This document shows, piece by piece, positions 1 to 10,274 of a stretch of DNA of 64,000 nucleotides. The stretch's first letter is position 1. Each line of letters begins with the position of its first letter. The translations under genes were made by a program, and so were the position numbers. Source of the stretch: Planococcus halocryophilus (lineage in GTDB: Bacteria; Bacillota; Bacilli; Bacillales_A; Planococcaceae); the NCBI RefSeq assembly GCF_022489025.1, contig NZ_JAKVTG010000004.1:1-64000 (forward strand). Reading direction: 5' to 3'. Below the pieces are notes generated by a model, which saw only the letters and a list, made by a program, of their open reading frames with translations, was not told where the DNA came from and ran no database searches.

Positions 1-19
1 TGACTGTCGAGGTTTTTAT

Positions 20-45
20 GTTCGCTCTTTTAAATATTAGCGAAC
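20..45 (-). terminator. Possible terminator of the POT transporter gene
   Basis: A 7-bp inverted repeat (GTTCGCT / AGCGAAC) overlaps the last codons of the peptide transporter gene read on the minus strand. It is followed by an A/T-rich run. The loop is long (about 12 nt) and the U-tract poor, so this is a weak call. Confidence 0.35.
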
Positions 46-1536
46 GCCTTTCATGAAGCTTTGAATGCGTGGTGCAAAGGCGAACAACGCAATACTTAGA
101 ACGATTGAAACGCCACCGATGATTCCGAAATACATCATTTCGTTTTCAACTGTGTAGAACTTAACCAACTGCGCGTTGATAGCTTGAGCAGCAGCGTTAG
201 AAAGGAACCATAAGCTCATCGTTTGAGCTGAGAAAGCGGCAGGAGCCAATTTAGTTGTTGCTGACAATCCAACTGGAGATAGGCAAAGTTCACCTAATAC
301 AACGATGAAATAACTAAGAACAAGCCAAAGTGGATTCACCAATGCTGATGGTCCACCGAAATAAGCTGGTAATAAAATAACTAAGAAAGACAAACCGGCA
401 AATAGTAATCCGAGAGAGAACTTTTGCGGAATTGATGGTTGTTTGCTTCCGAGTTTAACCCACATCCAAGCAAAGACTGGTGCTAACATAATGATGAATA
501 ATGGATTTAACGATTGGAACCAAGCAGGAGAGATGGTGATTCCTGCAAATTCAAGATCTGTACGAGTATCTGCGTATGCAGCAAGAATTGTTGAACCTTG
601 TTCTTGAATCGCCCAGAACATAACTGACGCGATAAACAAAGGAATATAAGCCAACAAATGTGAGCGTTCCACTTCTGTTGTCTTTTTGCTGCGATACATA
701 ACAGTGAAATACAAAATCGGAATTAAGATACCAAAAACCCCGACAGTACCGACAAAACTATTGAACGTCAATAGTCCTGTTGGAATCCCAATAGCAATTG
801 CTGCTGCAATAACTAACACTCCGATAGTGAACGCTTTCATTGTTGCCTTGCGTTCTGAAGGCAATAATGGGTTTGGTACAACAGTTCCTGCCAAGCCAAG
901 ATTTTTTTTCTTTGTAAGAACAAAGATTACAAGACCAAAGAACATCCCAACAGCTGCAATACTAAAACCTAAGTGGAAGCTGATTTTCATCCCAACAGTA
1001 CCAACGATTAATGGCGCTAAGAAACCACCCATGTTGATCCCCATATAGAAAATACTAAAACCTGCATCGCGCCGGTCATCATTTTCTTCATAAATTTCAC
1101 CGACCACACTCGATACGTTTGGTTTTAATAAACCGGTACCCAGTACAATTAAGACCATTGAAACAAAGAATAAAGCAAGATTTCCAGGTATAGCTAGAGC
1201 AATATGCCCAAGCATAATAAGTATCCCACCGTAAAATACGGCTTTAGAAGTACCGAATATCCTGTCAGCTAACCAACCACCTATAATTCCAGACATGTAA
1301 ACGAGTGATCCATAGATAGACATAATGGATAATGCCGTCGTTTGATCAAGACCAAGTCCACCTTCAGACATTTCGTAATACATATAGAAAACTAGAATGG
1401 CTCTCATCCCATAATAAGAGAACCGTTCCCAGAACTCAGTGAAGAATAATGTGAACAACCCTTTTGGATGACCAAAAAAGCCTTTTTGAGGAACGCTTTT
1501 AACAATCTCTTGTCGAGAATACTTTTCAGACATCAT
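37..1536 (-). CDS. dtpT: POT-family proton-coupled di/tripeptide transporter
   Basis: Inner-membrane symporter that should import di- and tripeptides with protons. The N-terminal half has the POT/PTR signature: an FFTEFWERFSYYGMRAIL stretch (ExxERFxYYG) opening the first membrane segment. A dozen or more hydrophobic segments follow over 499 residues, the usual length of bacterial DtpT proteins. Two adjacent ATG codons are possible. The GGAGG on the minus strand (1541-1546) lies 5 nt from the first (1536) and 8 nt from the second (1533), so the protein may start one residue later. It stands alone, divergent from the XRE regulator downstream on the plus strand. Family assignment is firm; exact substrate range is inferred. 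Confidence 0.92.
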   Translation of the reverse strand: MMSEKYSRQEIVKSVPQKGFFGHPKGLFTLFFTEFWERFSYYGMRAILVFYMYYEMSEGGLGLDQTTALSIMSIYGSLVYMSGIIGGWLADRIFGTSKAVFYGGILIMLGHIALAIPGNLALFFVSMVLIVLGTGLLKPNVSSVVGEIYEENDDRRDAGFSIFYMGINMGGFLAPLIVGTVGMKISFHLGFSIAAVGMFFGLVIFVLTKKKNLGLAGTVVPNPLLPSERKATMKAFTIGVLVIAAAIAIGIPTGLLTFNSFVGTVGVFGILIPILYFTVMYRSKKTTEVERSHLLAYIPLFIASVMFWAIQEQGSTILAAYADTRTDLEFAGITISPAWFQSLNPLFIIMLAPVFAWMWVKLGSKQPSIPQKFSLGLLFAGLSFLVILLPAYFGGPSALVNPLWLVLSYFIVVLGELCLSPVGLSATTKLAPAAFSAQTMSLWFLSNAAAQAINAQLVKFYTVENEMMYFGIIGGVSIVLSIALFAFAPRIQSFMKGVR

Positions 1537-2083
1537 TCAAACCTCCATTTTGTTTATTCTAACATAATACTTTTTTTAGTTAAAAAAATCAAAATAAATT
1601 TTAAAATCAATACTAAAGGCTTCTTTTGCCGTGTAATTAGTCTCATTACAATAAGATATTGTTTTTTTGAAATAGTTATTAAATTCCGAACACTAAATTA
1701 ATATAGTAAACTTTAATAGTGAATAATTATCTTACCAGATTGTATTGGCCTTTCTCGTTCCTTTATATAGAAGAAACTAATCTATTGTTGGTTATTGATC
1801 TGATGTAATCAGAAGAGGATTAAACCTAAGAAAAAAATTTGTCTCGAGTATTGAAAAGTCGGTTTTAAGTTATAGTGTCTATTTACCTGTTATTTGAAAA
1901 AACTATTTTTATGTTAAAAAAAAATAATATATCCTATTTAATTACCATATTTAGTAATCTTTAGTTGTTGTTCACTAATTATTCACAATTTTTTTAAATA
2001 ATAACCATATAAATATTGCTAAAAAACTCAAAGTGCAGTATATTTAAAATAGTTAGAATATTATTTAGGGAGCAGGAATGTAA
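1537..2083. other. AT-rich intergenic region between divergent genes
   Basis: About 550 bases without a convincing gene. The stretch is very AT-rich with many A and T runs. It must hold the promoters of the divergent peptide transporter and the XRE regulator, but I could not fix -35/-10 pairs with confidence. A short open frame running out of the transporter gene (to 1701) has no ribosome binding site and low-complexity composition and is not called. Confidence 0.5.
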
Positions 2084-2440
2084 ATGAAACAGTTAAGCAA
2101 ACGAATCAAGGACTTAAGAGAAGCTAAAGGACTATCTACTGAAGAATTGGCAGAAGCAATCGGCTTTGCGAAAAGCACGGTTTGGGCTTATGAAAGTGGG
2201 AAAAAACAAGTCTCTGTAGTACATCTTGAAAGACTTGCTGATTATTTTGAGATTTCGGTCGACAGTTTGTTGGATCGCGACGAACGGACTATTAATGTAG
2301 ATCTTCAAAATACTAGTTTCTTAAATGACTACAATTTAATGCTAGATGACCAGCCACTAAACCAAACTGAGATTGCTGAGGCTGCCTCATTTATTCAAGT
2401 TAAACGCCGTATGGGAACTTATGGTACAGCTACTTCATAA
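2084..2440 (+). CDS. XRE-family helix-turn-helix regulator
   Basis: A 118-residue DNA-binding protein. Residues 1-60 form a typical HTH_3/Cro-CI domain (KQLSKRIKDLREAKGLSTEELAEAIG, then a recognition helix around KSTVWAYESGKK). A further 50 residues have no family I recognise and may serve for dimerisation or a signal. The start ATG sits behind GGGAGCAGG. It is monocistronic: a strong terminator follows directly. Targets are unknown. It resembles the stand-alone SinR/Xre-like regulators common in Bacillales, but nothing in the sequence identifies its regulon. Confidence 0.85.
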   Translation: MKQLSKRIKDLREAKGLSTEELAEAIGFAKSTVWAYESGKKQVSVVHLERLADYFEISVDSLLDRDERTINVDLQNTSFLNDYNLMLDDQPLNQTEIAEAASFIQVKRRMGTYGTATS

Positions 2441-2459
2441 TTGTCAAAAGGCCGATATA

Positions 2460-2494
2460 AAAACCCCGCTCTTTTAAAAGAGCGGGGTTTTTTT
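2460..2494 (+). terminator. Rho-independent terminator after the XRE gene
   Basis: Perfect inverted repeat AAACCCCGCTCTTTT / AAAAGAGCGGGGTTT followed by a T run. Confidence 0.92.
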
Positions 2495-2577
2495 GATTAC
2501 CCATTCTTTTTGTTTAGTTGCTCTTATTCTGGGAAAACAGAAAACATAGCAGAACAAACTCAGGAAGGATGAATTTG

Positions 2578-3363
2578 ATGACTAAGACAGTATTTATTAC
2601 CGGAGCGGGAAGTGGTTTAGCAAAAGGAACTGCTTTCGGTCTTGCAGAAAAAGGACACAAAGTAATTGCGCCGGTGGAAACAGCTCCACAAGTGACAGCT
2701 TTACGCGAGGAAGCGGCTTCAAAAGGACTAGAACTAGAAGTTTTTAAAATGGATATTAAAAATCCCCAGGATTTAGCGCAAATGCTTGAATATGATTTTG
2801 ATGTTTTCGTAGCCAACGCTGCAGTTAACGAAGGTGGACCTCTTGCAGAAGTGCCGATGTCGAATTTCAGGGAGTTGTTTGAAGTTAATGTCTTCAGCAC
2901 TTTAGAGACTGCACAAATTGCTGCGCGGAAATTTGTAGATAAAGGAAAAGGGAAAATTGTTTTCATGTCTTCGATGGCTGGCATTACGGCGACACCATAC
3001 GTAGGCCCTTATACCGCGACTAAACATGCAATTGAAGGAATCGCGGCTACGATGCAAAAAGAACTGAAAGATCATGGTGTACAAGTAGCTACGATTAATC
3101 CGGGTGCTTTTGCGACAGGTTTTAATGATCGTAGCGCAGAGGCGAAATGGAAGTGGTACGACGAAGCTATTCACTTCACACGTAAAGAAGACATGGCAGA
3201 AGCAGACCAAGCTCTAGAAAATCAATACGACCCTGCCGAAATGATTGAGAAGATGGTTGAAGTTATTCCTCTCGATACGCATAAATTCCGTACCGTCTTC
3301 CCAAGCGAAACAGAAAAACAAATGAAAGAAGAAGAAGCGCAGCGGTGGAATATGGAAATTTGA
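2578..3363 (+). CDS. Short-chain dehydrogenase/reductase (SDR), substrate unknown
   Basis: A 261-residue classical SDR. The N-terminal Rossmann motif is TGAGSGLAKG, the structural NAA stands for the usual NAG, and the catalytic residues appear as the SSMAG serine and the YTATK pair (YxxxK). It therefore should reduce or oxidise a small alcohol/ketone with NAD(P)H; the substrate cannot be told. An upstream in-frame extension exists, but AGGAAGG at 2562-2568 points to the ATG at 2578 (or 2569). The C-terminus is charged and lacks a known motif. It is monocistronic between two terminators. Confidence 0.85.
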   Translation: MTKTVFITGAGSGLAKGTAFGLAEKGHKVIAPVETAPQVTALREEAASKGLELEVFKMDIKNPQDLAQMLEYDFDVFVANAAVNEGGPLAEVPMSNFRELFEVNVFSTLETAQIAARKFVDKGKGKIVFMSSMAGITATPYVGPYTATKHAIEGIAATMQKELKDHGVQVATINPGAFATGFNDRSAEAKWKWYDEAIHFTRKEDMAEADQALENQYDPAEMIEKMVEVIPLDTHKFRTVFPSETEKQMKEEEAQRWNMEI

Positions 3364-3451
3364 AAATGAAAAGGTTAAATCTGAAGTTAGGAATACTTGT
3401 AAGGTAACTCCTGAAGATTAGGGTGTTTTTTGAAATAAATAGGAATATAAG

Positions 3452-3490
3452 AATCGTCCTTGAAGTGCAAACTTGAAGGGCGATTTTTTT
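3452..3490 (+). terminator. Terminator after the SDR gene
   Basis: Long inverted repeat (AATCGTCCTTGAAGT / ACTTGAAGGGCGATT, one mismatch and one G-T pair) followed by seven T. Confidence 0.85.
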
Positions 3491-3589
3491 GCCTCTACAC
3501 AGAAGCTCTTCTCGAGATTCTACCACAGAAAAAGATGCGGAAATGTGGTAAGCTAACTCATACGATACGAGTATTAGGAGTGTTCTATT

Positions 3590-5365
3590 TTGTTGGAAAG
3601 CGCAAAGAAATTACTGCAGTCCCATTTTGGCTATGAGTCATTTCGGGTCGGCCAGGAGCAAGCCATTACGCAAGTTTTTGAAGGGCATAATTCGATTTGT
3701 GTCATGCCGACAGGCGGAGGTAAGTCAATGTGCTACCAAATTCCAGCGCTTGTTATGGAAGGGACCACAATAGTTGTGTCGCCTTTGATTTCATTAATGA
3801 AAGACCAAGTGGATGCACTTTTAGCAGCGGGTATTCCGGCTGCTTATATAAATAGCTCTCTCGATTTTGATGAAGTCCGAGAGACGCTAATGGATGTTCA
3901 ACGCGGAGCGATTAAATTGCTTTATATTGCCCCTGAACGATTGGATTCAGAAATGTTCCTGAATGAATTGCAAGGAGTTCATGTCCCATTGATTGCTGTC
4001 GATGAAGCTCACTGTATTTCGCAGTGGGGTCATGACTTCCGCCCGAGTTATCGCTTGATTAGCCGGATGACGGAATTGTTTCCAAATAATCCGACGGTGT
4101 TAGCACTGACTGCGACCGCTACTCCTCAAGTTCGTGAGGATATTTGTCGAATTTTAAATATCGAAGAACAACATACTGTAATGACAGGTTTTGAACGAGC
4201 GAACTTAACCTTTTCGGTTGTACGAGGACAAGACCGTGAGAGATTTGTAAAAGAATATGTGGCAAAAAACGATAAAGAAGCAGGTATTATTTACGCCGCT
4301 ACGCGCAAAACCGTAGACTCAGTTTACGAGATGCTAATAAAAAAAGGCATTAAAGCGGCCAAGTACCATGCAGGAATGTCAGACAATGAAAGAAAAAGCG
4401 GCCAAGAACGTTTTTTGAATGACGAAGTGACAGTCATGGTAGCGACAAATGCCTTTGGGATGGGGATCGACAAATCGAATATCCGATTCGTTATTCATTA
4501 TCAATTACCCAAAAATATGGAAAGCTACTATCAAGAAGCAGGACGTGCAGGGCGAGATGGTTTGCCTAGTGAATGTATTGTGCTGTATGCGTCACAAGAT
4601 GTCCAAACCCAACGATTTTTAATCGATCAAGCGCAAGATCCTAGTCGAATTCCTGGAGAATTAATGAAATTGCAGGGGATGGTGGACTACTGTCATACAG
4701 AAAATTGCTTGCAGCAATTTATCATCCATTATTTTGGAGATACGGCGGCGGAACCTTGTGGACATTGTGGAAATTGCTTAGATGACCGTGAAAGTCTTGA
4801 TGTCACGAAAGATGTCCAAATGGTTTTGTCATGTGTGATTCGCATGGGACAAAAGTTCGGAAAAGTAATGACAGCTCAAGTGCTAACCGGGTCGCGCAAT
4901 AAAAAAGTACTGGATTTTGGTTTTGATAAACTCTCGACTTATGGAATTTTAAAACACCAAAATTCAAAAGAAGTTTCAAATTTAATCGAATTCATGATTT
5001 CTCAAGAATTGTTAGCTGTCGAACAAGGGTCGTTTCCAACGATTTACGTTCCTGATGGTGGGAGAGATGTTTTGTTAGGTAAGCGGCAAGTACTAAGAAA
5101 AGGCGCAGTAATAACAAAACAGATTGCTACAAACGATCCTTTATTCGAAGAATTGCGTGTTATTCGAAAAAAATTAGCAGATGAAGCCGGTGTTCCTCCT
5201 TTTGTCATTTTTTCTGATAAAACATTACAAGATATGGTCGCAAGAAAACCGGAAAACGAAGCTGAATTTTTAGAAGTGAATGGCGTAGGTGCCAATAAAC
5301 TCGAGAAATATGGAGAAGCATTCTTAGTGGCAATCCACTCTTTTAATGCGATGGAAAATGAATAA
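3590..5365 (+). CDS. recQ: ATP-dependent DNA helicase RecQ
   Basis: Superfamily 2 3'-to-5' DNA helicase acting in recombination and replication-fork repair. The 591 residues are in standard order: helicase core with Walker A PTGGGKS, DEAH box (VDEAHCISQWGHDFRPSY), TATAT motif III, conserved C-terminal helicase half (GMGIDKSNIRFVIH, QEAGRAGRDG), RQC zinc-binding cysteines (CHTENC ... CGHCGNC), a winged helix, and a C-terminal HRDC domain (FLEVNGVGANKLEKYG). The start is one of two adjacent TTG codons (3590, 3593) behind TTAGGAG. It is a single gene bounded by terminators. HRDC presence marks the full-length RecQ form rather than the shorter RecS. Confidence 0.96.
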   Translation: MLESAKKLLQSHFGYESFRVGQEQAITQVFEGHNSICVMPTGGGKSMCYQIPALVMEGTTIVVSPLISLMKDQVDALLAAGIPAAYINSSLDFDEVRETLMDVQRGAIKLLYIAPERLDSEMFLNELQGVHVPLIAVDEAHCISQWGHDFRPSYRLISRMTELFPNNPTVLALTATATPQVREDICRILNIEEQHTVMTGFERANLTFSVVRGQDRERFVKEYVAKNDKEAGIIYAATRKTVDSVYEMLIKKGIKAAKYHAGMSDNERKSGQERFLNDEVTVMVATNAFGMGIDKSNIRFVIHYQLPKNMESYYQEAGRAGRDGLPSECIVLYASQDVQTQRFLIDQAQDPSRIPGELMKLQGMVDYCHTENCLQQFIIHYFGDTAAEPCGHCGNCLDDRESLDVTKDVQMVLSCVIRMGQKFGKVMTAQVLTGSRNKKVLDFGFDKLSTYGILKHQNSKEVSNLIEFMISQELLAVEQGSFPTIYVPDGGRDVLLGKRQVLRKGAVITKQIATNDPLFEELRVIRKKLADEAGVPPFVIFSDKTLQDMVARKPENEAEFLEVNGVGANKLEKYGEAFLVAIHSFNAMENE

Positions 5366-5374
5366 ATATAAACA

Positions 5375-5405
5375 AAAAAACCCCATATGAAATGGGGTTT
5401 TTTAA
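5375..5405 (+). terminator. Terminator after recQ
   Basis: AAAAACCCCAT / ATGGGGTTTTTT hairpin with a T-rich tail. Confidence 0.88.
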
Positions 5406-5476
5406 TTTTTAAATTGTCTGACTTGTATAAATATACATTGTTTTATTATAGGGATATTTTGTTTAGTAATCGGGAA

Positions 5477-5492
5477 ATGGAAGCGTTTTCAT
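5477..5492 (+). promoter_or_regulatory. cre box (CcpA site) upstream of gltA
   Basis: ATGGAAGCGTTTTCAT matches the catabolite-responsive element consensus WTGNAANCGNWNNCWW at every fixed position. It lies about 50 bp upstream of the likely -35 of gltA, a position more typical of activation than of blocking. Binding is predicted, not shown. Confidence 0.7.
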
Positions 5493-5543
5493 TGGTTTGA
5501 TGGGGATTCAGGACTATTATTAATATTTTTTTACTTAGGGGAA

Positions 5544-5573
5544 TTGTATATATATTCAGACTTATGATATACT
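5544..5573 (+). promoter_or_regulatory. Likely sigma-A promoter of gltAB
   Basis: -35 TTGTAT and -10 TATACT separated by 18 bp, about 45 bp ahead of the gltA start codon. The poor -35 would fit a promoter needing an activator. Confidence 0.5.
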
Positions 5574-5617
5574 ATCAAAATATTATGACACATGAGTGTT
5601 ATGAAGGAGGCGGTTTG

Positions 5618-8600
5618 ATGAGTAAAAAAGAGTATCCAATCCCACAAGGACTTTATCATCCAGATCAAGAGCATGAGGCGTGCGGAATAGGGATGATCGC
5701 CAATATCAATGGGGAAAAATCACACGCAATTGTACAGAATGCGATTAATATACTGTGTAACCTAGAACACCGTGGCGGACAATCCTCAGATACAAGCACT
5801 GGAGATGGCGCTGGAATTTTGACTCAAATTCCACATCGCTTTTTCCTTAAGCAATGTGAAAAAGAAGGAATTACCTTGCCTGAAGAAGGAAAGTACGGCA
5901 TCGGTATGCTCTTTATGCCGCAAGATTATGATTTACGCATGAAAACAAAAGAAATGATTCATCAAATTATCCAAGAAGAAGGACAAATTTGTCTTGGATG
6001 GCGTCCGGTACCGGTTAATGATTCATTTGTTGGTAAAGTGGCATCAAAAACTAAGCCAGTTATCCGACAAGTATTTATAGGTGCTGCACAAGGTTTAGAA
6101 GACCGAACCGACCTTGAGCGACGACTTTATATTATTCGTAAGCGAGTAGAACAAGCTATGCTCGGAAAAGACGATTTTAAAGACGTTTATTTTAGCAGTC
6201 TTTCAGCAGGCACGATTGTTTACAAAGGCATGCTTATCCCGGAACAATTAGATTCATTTTATATAGACCTCAACCACCCTGAATTCAAATCAGCGTTGGC
6301 TCTAGTCCACTCTCGCTTTAGTACGAATACCTTCCCAAGCTGGCAGCGTTCACATCCGAACCGCTACTCAATCCACAATGGAGAATTTAATACCTTAAGA
6401 GGTAACGTCAATTGGATGCGCGCTCGCCAAGTGCTTTGCGAATCGCCTGCATTCAATGAACAAGATCTTCAAAAAGTCTTACCTGTTATTGATGAGACAG
6501 GCAGTGACTCTTCAATGTTCGATAACTGCTTTGAATTTTTGCATTTATCTGGAAGATCTCTGGCGCATACTGCAATGATGATGGTACCAGAACCATGGGT
6601 TAATGATCCAACGATTAAAAAAGAGAAAAGAGATTTCTATGAATATCATAGTACTTTAATGGAACCGTGGGACGGTCCTGCTGCTCTCGTCTTTACTGAT
6701 GGTAAGCAAATAGCAGCTTGTCTTGACCGCAATGGTCTACGCCCTGCCCGTTATTATGTGACGAAAAGTGGCATGATCGTTATGGGTTCAGAAGTCGGTG
6801 CATTGGATATTTTTGCGGATGATATTATTTACAAAGACCGCTTGCGTCCGGGGAAAATGCTGTTAGTTGATTTAGAAGAAGGCAAAATCATTCCGGATGA
6901 AGAAATCAAACTTCAAATAGCGGGAGAAATGCCTTATAAAGATTTTATCGATAAAAATATGTTTGATATGGAAGATCTTCCGGAACCGGTAATGCCAGCG
7001 GAATCTACTGATGCAGAACCTTTGATCAAAAGGCAATTGGCTTTTGGTTATACAATGGAAGAAGTTCAAAAAATCGTTAAACCGCTAGCGACTGAAGGAA
7101 AAGATCCTGTCGGTTCAATGGGATATGATTCTCCATTAGCTGTTTTATCGAAAAAGCCACAACTTCTTTACAATTATTTCAAACAATTATTTGCCCAAGT
7201 AACGAATCCACCGATTGATGCGATTCGTGAACATATTATTACAGCTGCGCGGACCACTATTGGTGCCGAAGCTAACTTAGTTCAACCAACACCGGAAAGT
7301 GCTCGTCATATTCGATTAGAAACACCGATTTTAACAAATGCAGAACTAGAAAAATTACGTCAGCAAGACATTCCGGCTTTTAAGCCTGCTACAATTTCGA
7401 TTTTATTCAAAAAAGATGAAGGCACAGCAGCGATGGAAAAAAGATTAGACGCAGTCTTTGCGGAAGCAGATCAAGCCATTAAAGAGGGTGCCAAACTGCT
7501 TATTTTATCCGATCGTGGCGTAAACGAAGAGTATGCAGCAATTCCTGCACTTTTAGCAGTGTCAGGTTTGCATCATTATTTGATTCGCCAAGAAACGCGT
7601 ATTCAAATGAGTATATTGCTTGAATCTGCAGAACCTCGTGAAGTGCATCATTTTGCCGCTCTTCTTGGATACGGCGCAGAAGGCATTAACCCTTACTTAG
7701 CTTTTGATACAATTGAAAACCTAATCGAAATAGGCGATATTCCAAATGTTAGCTTTGAAGAAGCAGAAACGACTTACGTCAAAGCTGTCACAGATGGCAT
7801 TATCAAAGTATTGTCCAAAATGGGTATTTCCACGATTCAAAGTTATCGTGGTGCTCAAATTTTTGAAGCTGTCGGCATCCATATGGATGTAATCAATAAA
7901 TACTTTACTCGTACTTCTTCACGTTTGGGCGGAATTGGTCTTGATATCATTGCACAAGAAGTGCTCATGAGACATGCCGCTGCTTATCCTGTAGCTCAAG
8001 GAGACGATCAAGCGCTAGAATCGGGTGATGAATTCCAATACCGTGAAAATGGAGAAAATCATCAATACAACCCGAAAACAATTCACACATTGCAACACGC
8101 ATGTCGTACGAATAACTATGACGTCTTTAAAAAATATACAAATTTGCTAACCGATGAAAAGGCGAATCTTCAATCGTTGCGCGGCTTAATGTCCTTTAAG
8201 GAACGAACGCCAGTACCGATTGACGAAGTCGAAACGGTTGAAGAAATTTGTGCGCGCTTTAAAACAGGGGCCATGTCATATGGTTCTATTAGTAAAGAAG
8301 CACACGAAGCTCTTGCTGTAGCGATGAACCGCATTGGTGGAAGAAGTAATTCAGGAGAGGGAGGAGAAGAAACTTCTCGTTTTATCCCTGATGAAAACGG
8401 AGATAACCGTCGTAGCGCGATTAAACAAGTCGCTTCTGGTCGTTTTGGCGTCACTAGCCATTATTTAGTGAATGCTGATGAGATTCAAATTAAAGTAGCG
8501 CAAGGAGCTAAACCAGGAGAAGGTGGACATTTACCAGGGAAGAAAGTTTACCCGTGGATTGCAGAAGTTCGTGGCTCTACTCCAGGTGTAGAACTGATTT

Positions 8601-10204
8601 CACCACCACCACATCACGATATTTATTCAATTGAAGATTTAGCGGAATTGATTTTTAACTTAAAAAATGCCAACCCTACTGCTCGTATTAGCGTTAAATT
8701 AGTATCGGCTGTCGGTGTCGGAACCATTGCGGCGGGTGTTGCAAAAGGTCGTGCGGATGTTGTATTAATTAGTGGTTATGACGGAGGAACTGGAGCGGCG
8801 CCAAAAACAAGCTTGAAGCATACCGGTCTGCCTTGGGAAATCGGTTTGGCGGAAACGCATCAAACGCTTTTGTTAAATGGTCTGCGTGATCGAATTGTTG
8901 TCGAAACAGACGGTAAAATGATGACTGGTCGCGATGTTGTAACAGCGGCTCTACTTGGAGCTGAAGAATTTGGATTCTCAACCGCGCCTCTTGTAGTACT
9001 GGGATGCGTCATGATGCGCGTTTGTCATTTGGACACGTGTCCTGTCGGCATTGCAACTCAAAATCCAGAGTTACGTGAAAAATACGGCGGAGATCCAGAG
9101 CATGTTGTTAACTTTATGCGCTTTATCGCACGAGAAGCGCGAGAACTAATGGCAGAACTCGGTTTCCGTACGATCAATGAAATGATTGGTCGAACAGATG
9201 TGATCGAAGCGAATCAGGCAATCGACCATTGGAAAGCGGGTGGCATCGATTTAACGGCTCTGTTGTATCAGCCAGACTTGCCAGAAAAAGTAGGTCGCTA
9301 TGCAACGATTAAACAAAATCACGAATTGGAAAAAACTTTAGATTATCAAGAACTATTGCCGCGTTGTAAAAAAGCCATCGAAACAGGTGAACGTGTCGAA
9401 GTGGCTACGGCAATTCGTAATATTCATCGAGCAACAGGAACCATTGTCGGTAGTGCAATTTCTAAGCGTTACGGTGCAGAAGGATTGCCAGAAGATACCA
9501 TCAACTTAAATTTCCAAGGGTCAGCCGGACAAAGTTTCGGAGCATTTATTCCAAAAGGAATGACGATGAATTTAATCGGAGATGCCAATGATTTTGTTGG
9601 AAAAGGGTTGTCGGGCGGTAAAATACTGGTGTATCCAGCGCTGGATTCAACGTTCCTTCCTGAGAAAAATATCATTATCGGGAATGTTTCGTTTTATGGA
9701 GCATCTGCCGGTGAAGCTTATATTTATGGTGTAGCAGGAGAGCGCTTTGCGGTCAGAAACAGTGGAGCAAACATTGTTGTCGAAGGTGTCGGGGATCATG
9801 GCTGCGAATATATGACAGGCGGTCGAGTCGCAATTCTTGGTCAAACCGGCAAAAACTTTGCGGCAGGCATGTCTGGAGGCGTTGCATATGTCCTTGACGA
9901 AGAAGGTACATTTAGCAAACGTTGCAACGCAGAGATGGTTCATTTACAGCCACTTGCGGAACCAGCGGAAATCGAAGAATTACGTGAAATGATCAAGAAA
10001 CATGTGCATTATACAAGCAGTCGCAACGGAACGCGCTTATTAGCAAATTGGGATATTTATTCTGCTAAATTTGTACGTGTTATTCCGAAAGCTTATCTTC
10101 AAATCAATGAACGAATTGATAAGTTACAAAGCGGTGGAATGACAAGAGACGAAGCTGAAATGGCGGCATTTGAAGAAAGTAAAATGGCTGGAGCAGGGAA
10201 ATAA
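5618..10204 (+). CDS. gltA: Glutamate synthase (NADPH), large subunit
   Basis: Converts glutamine plus 2-oxoglutarate to two glutamates. With the ATG at 5618, preceded by AAGGAGG, the protein has 1528 residues and begins with a short propeptide ahead of the catalytic Cys22 (EACGIG), which must become N-terminal. Order: class-II glutamine amidotransferase (22 to about 430), central domain, FMN-binding synthase domain with [10 protein letters not shown] and the 3Fe-4S cysteines C-x5-C-x4-C in [13 protein letters not shown], then the C-terminal GXGXG beta-helix. An in-frame extension to 5564 would start inside the promoter and is rejected. It forms an operon with the small subunit. In B. subtilis naming this is gltA (gltB in enterics). 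Confidence 0.97.
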   Translation: MSKKEYPIPQGLYHPDQEHEACGIGMIANINGEKSHAIVQNAINILCNLEHRGGQSSDTSTGDGAGILTQIPHRFFLKQCEKEGITLPEEGKYGIGMLFMPQDYDLRMKTKEMIHQIIQEEGQICLGWRPVPVNDSFVGKVASKTKPVIRQVFIGAAQGLEDRTDLERRLYIIRKRVEQAMLGKDDFKDVYFSSLSAGTIVYKGMLIPEQLDSFYIDLNHPEFKSALALVHSRFSTNTFPSWQRSHPNRYSIHNGEFNTLRGNVNWMRARQVLCESPAFNEQDLQKVLPVIDETGSDSSMFDNCFEFLHLSGRSLAHTAMMMVPEPWVNDPTIKKEKRDFYEYHSTLMEPWDGPAALVFTDGKQIAACLDRNGLRPARYYVTKSGMIVMGSEVGALDIFADDIIYKDRLRPGKMLLVDLEEGKIIPDEEIKLQIAGEMPYKDFIDKNMFDMEDLPEPVMPAESTDAEPLIKRQLAFGYTMEEVQKIVKPLATEGKDPVGSMGYDSPLAVLSKKPQLLYNYFKQLFAQVTNPPIDAIREHIITAARTTIGAEANLVQPTPESARHIRLETPILTNAELEKLRQQDIPAFKPATISILFKKDEGTAAMEKRLDAVFAEADQAIKEGAKLLILSDRGVNEEYAAIPALLAVSGLHHYLIRQETRIQMSILLESAEPREVHHFAALLGYGAEGINPYLAFDTIENLIEIGDIPNVSFEEAETTYVKAVTDGIIKVLSKMGISTIQSYRGAQIFEAVGIHMDVINKYFTRTSSRLGGIGLDIIAQEVLMRHAAAYPVAQGDDQALESGDEFQYRENGENHQYNPKTIHTLQHACRTNNYDVFKKYTNLLTDEKANLQSLRGLMSFKERTPVPIDEVETVEEICARFKTGAMSYGSISKEAHEALAVAMNRIGGRSNSGEGGEETSRFIPDENGDNRRSAIKQVASGRFGVTSHYLVNADEIQIKVAQGAKPGEGGHLPGKKVYPWIAEVRGSTPGVELISPPPHHDIYSIEDLAELIFNLKNANPTARISVKLVSAVGVGTIAAGVAKGRADVVLISGYDGGTGAAPKTSLKHTGLPWEIGLAETHQTLLLNGLRDRIVVETDGKMMTGRDVVTAALLGAEEFGFSTAPLVVLGCVMMRVCHLDTCPVGIATQNPELREKYGGDPEHVVNFMRFIAREARELMAELGFRTINEMIGRTDVIEANQAIDHWKAGGIDLTALLYQPDLPEKVGRYATIKQNHELEKTLDYQELLPRCKKAIETGERVEVATAIRNIHRATGTIVGSAISKRYGAEGLPEDTINLNFQGSAGQSFGAFIPKGMTMNLIGDANDFVGKGLSGGKILVYPALDSTFLPEKNIIIGNVSFYGASAGEAYIYGVAGERFAVRNSGANIVVEGVGDHGCEYMTGGRVAILGQTGKNFAAGMSGGVAYVLDEEGTFSKRCNAEMVHLQPLAEPAEIEELREMIKKHVHYTSSRNGTRLLANWDIYSAKFVRVIPKAYLQINERIDKLQSGGMTRDEAEMAAFEESKMAGAGK

Positions 10205-10274
10205 GTCTGCTGTCACTCAAAATGATTTAACCAAGTGATTTTTAAAACGAGCAATTGTGTATAGGAGGGAAACT

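Noticed and set aside
2514..2984. 156-codon antisense frame over the SDR gene
   Set aside because: Shadow frame; Ser/Pro-rich composition caused by reading the opposite strand, and no start signal.
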